From NCBI GenBank assembly GCA_022787165.1, contig JALFVL010000004.1, positions 124,001-188,000 on the forward strand: a stretch of DNA of 64,000 nt. The letters run 5' to 3'. The stretch's first letter is position 1, and each line of letters opens with the position of its first letter. Position numbers and translations under genes: made by a program. The notes below the pieces were generated by a model. The model had not been told where the DNA came from. It made no database searches and was given only the letters and a program-made list of their open reading frames with translations. The stretch comes from Clostridiales bacterium. Its GTDB lineage: Bacteria > Bacillota > Clostridia > Christensenellales > Aristaeellaceae. Positions 59,519-64,000 of the stretch are shown piece after piece.

Positions 59519-60529
59519 TCAGATGTCGTGTTCCGCGGCGGATTTGGAGATTCCCCCTTTGCCGCCGAGCATGAACGCCGTAAGCGCCTCCTCCAGCTGC
59601 TCAAGCGTCGTGAGCGTGTTGACCCTCGTGCGCAGTCTGGCCGCGTCGCGCATGCCGCGCACATAGCAGACGATGTGGCGGCGCATCTCGCGCACGGCCA
59701 CCGGCTCGCCCTTGAGCGCCGCAAGCATGCGCGCATGGCGCATGGCGACATCCAGCTTCTCCCGGGGCAGAATCTCCCGCATGGGCCTGCCCGCCATCGC
59801 ATCCCGAATCTGCTCAAAGATCCAGGGATTGCCCTGCGCCGCGCGGCCGACTGCCACGCCGTCGCAGCCCGTCGTCTCGAGCATCCGAAGCGCATCCGCC
59901 GCGCTGGCCACGTCTCCGTTGCCCACAACGGGGATCGAGACGCGCTCTTTCAGCTTTTTGATCGCGCTCCAGTCGGCATGCCCCTCGTAATACTGGCTCC
60001 GCGTGCGCGCGTGCAGCGTGATCATGGCCGCGCCGCTCTCCTCAACCAGCTGCCCCAGCAACAGATAGGTCTCGCTCCCCGGCTCAAACCCGAGGCGCAT
60101 CTTGACCGTCACGGGGACATGGCTCGCCTGAGCGACGGCGCGCACGATCTCCGCCGCGTGAACCGGCTCGCGCATCAGCGCGCTACCCTCGCCATTGCCG
60201 ACGATCTTGGGCACGGGGCAGCCCATGTTGATGTCCAGCATGGCGTAGCGCCCCCCGCGCGTCAGCTCCTCCGCGGCACGCGCCATGATGTCGCCTTCAT
60301 GTCCGAAGAGCTGCAGGGCGACCGCGCCCTCTTCCTGCGGCGCGACGGAGAGCAGCTCCCTCGCCGCGCGGCTGTCCCTGGGCGCGAGCAGATAGCCCTT
60401 CGCGCTGACCATCTCGCTGACAGCCATTGGGCAGCCCATCTCCCGGCAGAGCACGCGAAAGGGCATGTCCGTCACGCCGGCCATCGGCGCGAGCATGGCG
60501 CCCTTCTTCAAAAAATCAAATCCGTCCAT
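59519..60529 (-). CDS. dus: tRNA-dihydrouridine synthase, DusB type
   Basis: 336 residues. FMN-dependent reduction of uridine in the tRNA D-loop. Motifs: APMAGVTDMPFR at the FMN site, catalytic Cys in DINMGCPVPKIVGNGEGSALM, VKMRLGF, TLHARTRSQYYEGHADW and the phosphate-binding VVGNGDVAS and GVAVGRAAQGNPW. It is the last gene of the smc-ftsY group, 3 bases after an unknown gene. No convincing terminator is seen in the 170 bases after it. Confidence 0.96.
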   Translation of the reverse strand: MDGFDFLKKGAMLAPMAGVTDMPFRVLCREMGCPMAVSEMVSAKGYLLAPRDSRAARELLSVAPQEEGAVALQLFGHEGDIMARAAEELTRGGRYAMLDINMGCPVPKIVGNGEGSALMREPVHAAEIVRAVAQASHVPVTVKMRLGFEPGSETYLLLGQLVEESGAAMITLHARTRSQYYEGHADWSAIKKLKERVSIPVVGNGDVASAADALRMLETTGCDGVAVGRAAQGNPWIFEQIRDAMAGRPMREILPREKLDVAMRHARMLAALKGEPVAVREMRRHIVCYVRGMRDAARLRTRVNTLTTLEQLEEALTAFMLGGKGGISKSAAEHDI

Positions 60530-60532
60530 TCG

Positions 60533-61072
60533 TCATTCGTCGATCTGTTCAAGCAGCTGCAGGTTGGAAATCATCCACTTTCCCGCGGTGCGCACCAGCG
60601 TCACGCGATAGCGGGCTGTCGCCCATTTCGGCGGGGAGAGCCGCTCTTCGCCGCCCTCAGCCAGCGCTGCCTCCCGCTTGGAGGAGAGGATTGTGCCGTC
60701 GATCGCGGGAATGCTCTCGATGATCTCCGCGCGCGCGACCGTCTCCCAGGGCCAGGACCACACGGAGATCATCTTCACGCGATGGTCATAGCCCCGGATG
60801 TCGTAGTCCCTGTACGGCGAGGTGTCGCTCAGGGCGACCTGCAGCACGGGATCCTGGCTGAGGAATTCCTGCCGGAAATACTTCGTCAGCTCCTCCTCGC
60901 CCTCGCCCATGAGCACGACGCCCGCGCGCGCATCGAGCCCGTCGCTGATGAGCACCCAGATATTGGCCGTGTTCATCGCCAGATAGAAGGCGATGATCAG
61001 CAGCGCGCTGACGACCGTGAGCATGAACATCCTTGAGGCGATGAAGCTCAGAAAGCGTTTGAGTGTCCGCAA
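60533..61072 (-). CDS. Membrane-anchored protein of unknown function
   Basis: 179 residues. One N-terminal membrane helix (FMLTVVSALLIIAFYLAMNTANIWVLI) and an extracytoplasmic or cytoplasmic domain of about 130 residues with conserved-looking VLMGEGEEELTKYF, YDIRGYDHRVKMISVWSWPWE and WATARYRVTLVRTAGKWMISNL. The last strands resemble an NTF2-like or SnoaL-type beta sheet, but I do not recognise the family. It lies between ftsY and dus with short spacing, so it is co-transcribed. Confidence 0.75.
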   Translation of the reverse strand: MRTLKRFLSFIASRMFMLTVVSALLIIAFYLAMNTANIWVLISDGLDARAGVVLMGEGEEELTKYFRQEFLSQDPVLQVALSDTSPYRDYDIRGYDHRVKMISVWSWPWETVARAEIIESIPAIDGTILSSKREAALAEGGEERLSPPKWATARYRVTLVRTAGKWMISNLQLLEQIDE

Positions 61073-61095
61073 GAATCATCCCTCCCGTCCCTGTC

Positions 61096-62103
61096 TCAGA
61101 AGATGGCCTCGACGAAGGCGTCCGCGTCGAATGCCTGAAGATCCTCGATGCCCTCGCCCACGCCGATGTAGAGCACGGGCAGGCCCAGCTCCTCCATGAT
61201 CGCCACAGCGATGCCGCCCTTCGCCGTGCCGTCGAGCTTCGTGAGCACAATACCGGAGACGTCGGCCACCTCGGAAAATTCGCGCGCCTGCGCCAGGCCA
61301 TTCTGCCCGGTCGTCGCGTCGATCACCAGCAGCGTGCGAACCTCGGCCTCGGCGTATTCCCGCGTGATGATGCGGGAGATTTTGCGCAGCTCCTCCATCA
61401 GGTTCTTCTTGTTGTGCAGCCGTCCGGCGGTATCGACGATCAGCAGATCGGCCTCGGACGATTTCGCCTTCTGAATGCCGTCAAAGACGACCGCAGCAGG
61501 ATCCGCGCCCTCCGCATGGCGAACCAGCGGCACCTTCGCCCTCTCCGCCCAGATTTCGAGCTGATCGGCCGCCGCAGCGCGGAAGGTATCCGCCGCCGCA
61601 AGCACGACGCTGTGGCGCGCGTCCTTGAAGCGCAGCGCGAGCTTGCCGATCGTCGTCGTCTTGCCCACGCCGTTGACGCCGACCACCAGCATGACCATCG
61701 GCCACTTGAGCGGCTTGCGCGGCTTGTTCATCATTTCCTTGAGGATCTGCTTGAGGATTTCCCGGGCCTTTCGCGCGTCCGTGATTCTCTGCTCCGCTAC
61801 GCGGCGCCTGAGCTCCTCGATGACCTTGTCGCTCGTGCGCACACCCATATCGCTCATGATCAGGATGTCCACGAGATCCTCATAAAAGTCGTCGTCGATC
61901 TCCTCGGTCGCCTCGATGAGCTCGTCGACGCGGCCGGAGACGTTCGTCCTCGTCTTGGAAAGTCCCTGCCAAAGGCGAGAGAAGATTCCCTTCTTCGCCT
62001 CGTCCTCCTCGCTCTCGGGCGCGCTCTCCTGCGCAGGCGTCTGGGCCTGAATGGGCTCCTGCGCCGCCTGCTCCTTCTTTTTTCCAAATCCAAAGAAAGC
62101 CAT
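61096..62103 (-). CDS. ftsY: Signal recognition particle receptor FtsY
   Basis: 335 residues. A short acidic, glutamine-rich N-terminal A region (about 1-45) is followed by the NG domain. GTPase motifs: GVNGVGKTTTIGKLA, ADTFRAAAADQLE, DTAGRL, TKLDGTAKGG and the closing GVGEGIEDLQAFD. It docks ribosome-SRP complexes at the membrane for insertion of membrane proteins. Start 23 bases after smc, the usual smc-ftsY order of Firmicutes. Confidence 0.97.
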   Translation of the reverse strand: MAFFGFGKKKEQAAQEPIQAQTPAQESAPESEEDEAKKGIFSRLWQGLSKTRTNVSGRVDELIEATEEIDDDFYEDLVDILIMSDMGVRTSDKVIEELRRRVAEQRITDARKAREILKQILKEMMNKPRKPLKWPMVMLVVGVNGVGKTTTIGKLALRFKDARHSVVLAAADTFRAAAADQLEIWAERAKVPLVRHAEGADPAAVVFDGIQKAKSSEADLLIVDTAGRLHNKKNLMEELRKISRIITREYAEAEVRTLLVIDATTGQNGLAQAREFSEVADVSGIVLTKLDGTAKGGIAVAIMEELGLPVLYIGVGEGIEDLQAFDADAFVEAIF

Positions 62104-62126
62104 GATGCTCCTCCCTGTCCTGTTGA

Positions 62127-64000
62127 TCAGACCATCGCGTCCTCGCCGACGTCCTTGAGCTCGACGCTCAGCATCTTCGAGACGCCCTTTTCCTCCATCG
62201 CGACGCCATAGAGGCTGTCGCAGCGCTCCATCGTGCCCTTTCTGTGCGTGACGACGACAAACTGCGTGTCCTTCGAGAAGTCACGCAGATAGTCGGCGAA
62301 GGTCGAGATATTGCCGTCGTCCAGCGCCGCCTCGATCTCGTCAAGGAAGCAAAACGGCGTTGGCTTCAGGCGCAGCATCGCAAAAAGGATTGCAATCGCC
62401 GTCAGCGCGCGCTCACCGCCCGAGAGCAGCGAGAGCAGCTGCAGCTTCTTGCCCGGCGGCTGCGCAACGATCTCGATGCCGCAGCCCAGCACGTCGTTTT
62501 CGTCCATCAGCCGCAGCTCCGCCTGCCCGCCGCCGAAGAGTTTGACGAACGTCTCGGAGAGGTACTGCTGCATCAGGCGGAAATTCTCCATGAACTGCCG
62601 CTCCATCTGCTTTTGCAGCGCGCTGATGATGCCCTGCAGATCGTCCTGCGCCTTGAGCAGGTCGTCGCGCTGTCCGGTCAGCTCGTCATAGCGCTCGCGG
62701 CAGGCGCGGTAATCCTCCACAGCCGTGACGTTGACCGGGCCCATCGCGCGAATCTCGCGGCGGATATCGCCCGTGCGCCTGTCGCTAGCCGCCAGGTCAA
62801 ACGGCTCGCTCAGGTATTCCTTTGCGCCGGCGTAGGTCAGCTCATATTCCTCCCAGATGCGCTGCTGCATCTGGGCAAGCTCGCTCTGCGTGCGGTTGAG
62901 CACCATCTCCGCCTTGTGGCATTTGTCCTGATCCTGGGCAAGCGTCTCGCGCAGCGCGTCGATCTGCTGCGTCATGCTGCGCACATTCTCCTGCGCCTCG
63001 TTTCGACGGCTCTGCACGCTTTGCAGCGTCTTTCCGGCCTCCTGAAGCCGCCCGGCGCAGGCCGCGCTCTCGCGCTCATCCTGCGCAAGCTGCTGCGTGC
63101 TCGCCTGGTGGCGGAGTGTCAGCTGCTCGCGGCTCTCCTGCGCCTGACCAATCTGCGCGGCAAGCTCGTCGCTCTCACGGCGCATTCTCGCCGCGTCCTG
63201 CGTCAGCGCATTGAGGTCGCGCTCCCTGGCCGTCATTGCCAGCCGCAGGCTCTGCGTCTGCTCGCGCAGCGCGTCCAACGTCTCGCGCTTGGCATAGAGC
63301 GCATCGCTGAGCTCGCCCGTTCTCCGGTTCATCTCGTCGCTGTTCTTCTGCTCGCCCTCCTGCGTGTCGCGCGCGCCGGCGAGCTGGGCGTCGATCTGCG
63401 CAAGATTTTCGGCGATTTGCGCCCGGAGCAGCTCGCAGCGCTCCTGCTGCTGGCTATGCCCCTCGCATTGCTGACTCGCCGTGCGCACACGCTCGCTGGC
63501 GATGGAGACGTCGATCTGCGCCTGATGCAGGTCGTCAAAGGCCTGCGTGCGCCGCTCCTTGAGGCTCTGGCGGACGGCCTCGCCCTTTTGAAGCCGGGCC
63601 TCGTAGTCCGCCAGCTTCTGGGCGAGCTTCTCTGTCAGCGCCTCATGCTCCTTGATCTCGCGCTCGCGGGAGAGCAGGCTCGTCATCCGCGACGCCGAGC
63701 TGCCGCCCGTCATCGAGCCGCCGGAGTGCATGACATCGCCCTCGAGCGTCACCAGGCGAAACGCATGATGACCGCGGCGCATGATCTCAATGCCCGCGTC
63801 GAGGTTCTGCGCGACAACCGTGCGGCCGAGCAGGTTTTCGACAATGCCGCGGTACTGCGGCTCAAAGCCGACCAGCTCGCTGGCCAAACCCACGCAGCCG
63901 GGCATCGAAAGCAGCTGGCGCTCCTGCGCATTGAGCGTGCGTCCGCTGATCGTCGTCAGCGGCAGGAAGGTCGCGCGGCCCAGCTTGTTTTGGCGCAGAT
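62127..64000 (-). CDS. smc: Chromosome segregation protein SMC (5' part beyond window)
   Basis: The frame is open to the window edge, giving about 620 residues; the N-terminal ATPase head and first coiled coil lie outside. The visible part starts in the region before the hinge (KLGRATFLPLTTISGR), continues with the hinge (EPQYRGIVENLLGRTVVA, GSMTGGSS), then a long coiled coil and the C-terminal head with signature LLSLLSGGERALTAIAILFAM and Walker B CFLDEIEAALDD. It organises and segregates the chromosome with ScpA/ScpB. Confidence 0.97.
   Translation of the reverse strand, partial: LRQNKLGRATFLPLTTISGRTLNAQERQLLSMPGCVGLASELVGFEPQYRGIVENLLGRTVVAQNLDAGIEIMRRGHHAFRLVTLEGDVMHSGGSMTGGSSASRMTSLLSREREIKEHEALTEKLAQKLADYEARLQKGEAVRQSLKERRTQAFDDLHQAQIDVSIASERVRTASQQCEGHSQQQERCELLRAQIAENLAQIDAQLAGARDTQEGEQKNSDEMNRRTGELSDALYAKRETLDALREQTQSLRLAMTARERDLNALTQDAARMRRESDELAAQIGQAQESREQLTLRHQASTQQLAQDERESAACAGRLQEAGKTLQSVQSRRNEAQENVRSMTQQIDALRETLAQDQDKCHKAEMVLNRTQSELAQMQQRIWEEYELTYAGAKEYLSEPFDLAASDRRTGDIRREIRAMGPVNVTAVEDYRACRERYDELTGQRDDLLKAQDDLQGIISALQKQMERQFMENFRLMQQYLSETFVKLFGGGQAELRLMDENDVLGCGIEIVAQPPGKKLQLLSLLSGGERALTAIAILFAMLRLKPTPFCFLDEIEAALDDGNISTFADYLRDFSKDTQFVVVTHRKGTMERCDSLYGVAMEEKGVSKMLSVELKDVGEDAMV

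Overview
The window looks like a chromosomal segment of a GC-rich member of the Clostridia (Bacillota). Supporting signs are strong AGGAGG ribosome binding sites, a T-box leader, RqcH, DegV, a GerMN (spore-germination type) protein, ECF and TRAP transporter genes, type III pantothenate kinase and several solute-binding-protein transporters. The secreted proteins with MKK...ALVLAVM-type signal peptides resemble those of gut Christensenellales-type lineages, but that placement is inference. No phage, IS element, CRISPR array, rRNA or origin was recognised.

Layout. 1-5.7 kb (minus): a CdaR/PucR-type regulator cut by the edge, a lone MsmK/UgpC-type ATPase behind an unusually AT-rich upstream region, and an operon ECF S component - coaX - hom. 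5.76-5.92 kb: tRNA-Leu with a perfect consensus promoter. 6-13.4 kb (minus): FRG-domain protein, sugar-type ABC importer (binding protein, ATPase, two permeases) with a phosphodiesterase-type alkaline phosphatase, msrA and a possible small protein. 13.5-15 kb: two-subunit class I fumarase. 15.2-17.9 kb (plus): AI-2E family membrane protein, then an XRE/S24-like regulator overlapping a SprT-like metalloprotease. 18.2-20.9 kb: clpB. 21-22.3 kb: a decayed TRAP transporter with a dctP tail and an in-frame dctQ'-'dctM fusion. 22.6-23.4 kb: eight tRNAs on the minus strand. 23.5-25.7 kb: yfcE-type phosphodiesterase, rdgB and GerMN. 26-27.7 kb: rqcH. 27.8-29.6 kb (minus): YtrA-type GntR regulator - ATPase - permease. 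29.7-33.8 kb (plus): T-box leader, lactate/malate dehydrogenase homologue and a TrpXYZ-type ABC importer. 33.9-35.7 kb: aspartate dehydrogenase homologue and a 2-hydroxyacid-dehydrogenase-fold protein. 35.8-38.6 kb (minus): DegV and a two-component system. 38.7-39.75 kb: Pr6Pr-like membrane protein and tRNA-Gln/tRNA-Glu. 40-43.2 kb: tripartite tricarboxylate transporter TctC-TctB-TctA. 43.4-47.7 kb: Fbp/Pot-type ABC importer. 47.8-49 kb: MerR-family gene with a 19-bp-spacer promoter, a perfect palindrome and two tandem 95-bp structured repeats in its leader. 49.2-54.8 kb: amino-acid ABC system whose binding protein is divergent from an operon of aminotransferase, iron-type alcohol dehydrogenase, permease, ATPase and pseudouridine synthase. 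55-58.7 kb: SH3-repeat secreted protein, enolase, TauE-like protein and SdpI-like protein. 58.7-64 kb (minus): ferritin, then smc (partial) - ftsY - unknown membrane-anchored protein - dus.

How the genes work together. Uptake dominates: seven importers or remnants, most with a binding-protein gene followed by an intercistronic hairpin that would raise its expression over the membrane genes. Several loci pair uptake with metabolism: pantothenate uptake with CoA synthesis, a T-box-controlled dehydrogenase with a TrpXYZ-type importer, and an amino-acid importer with an aminotransferase. The strongest candidate for something undescribed is the MerR leader (47.84-48.11 kb). The two repeats there differ at only two positions, and the one difference inside a helix preserves pairing (G-U versus G-C), which suggests a duplicated functional RNA. 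All calls are by eye from the sequence; no database search was run.
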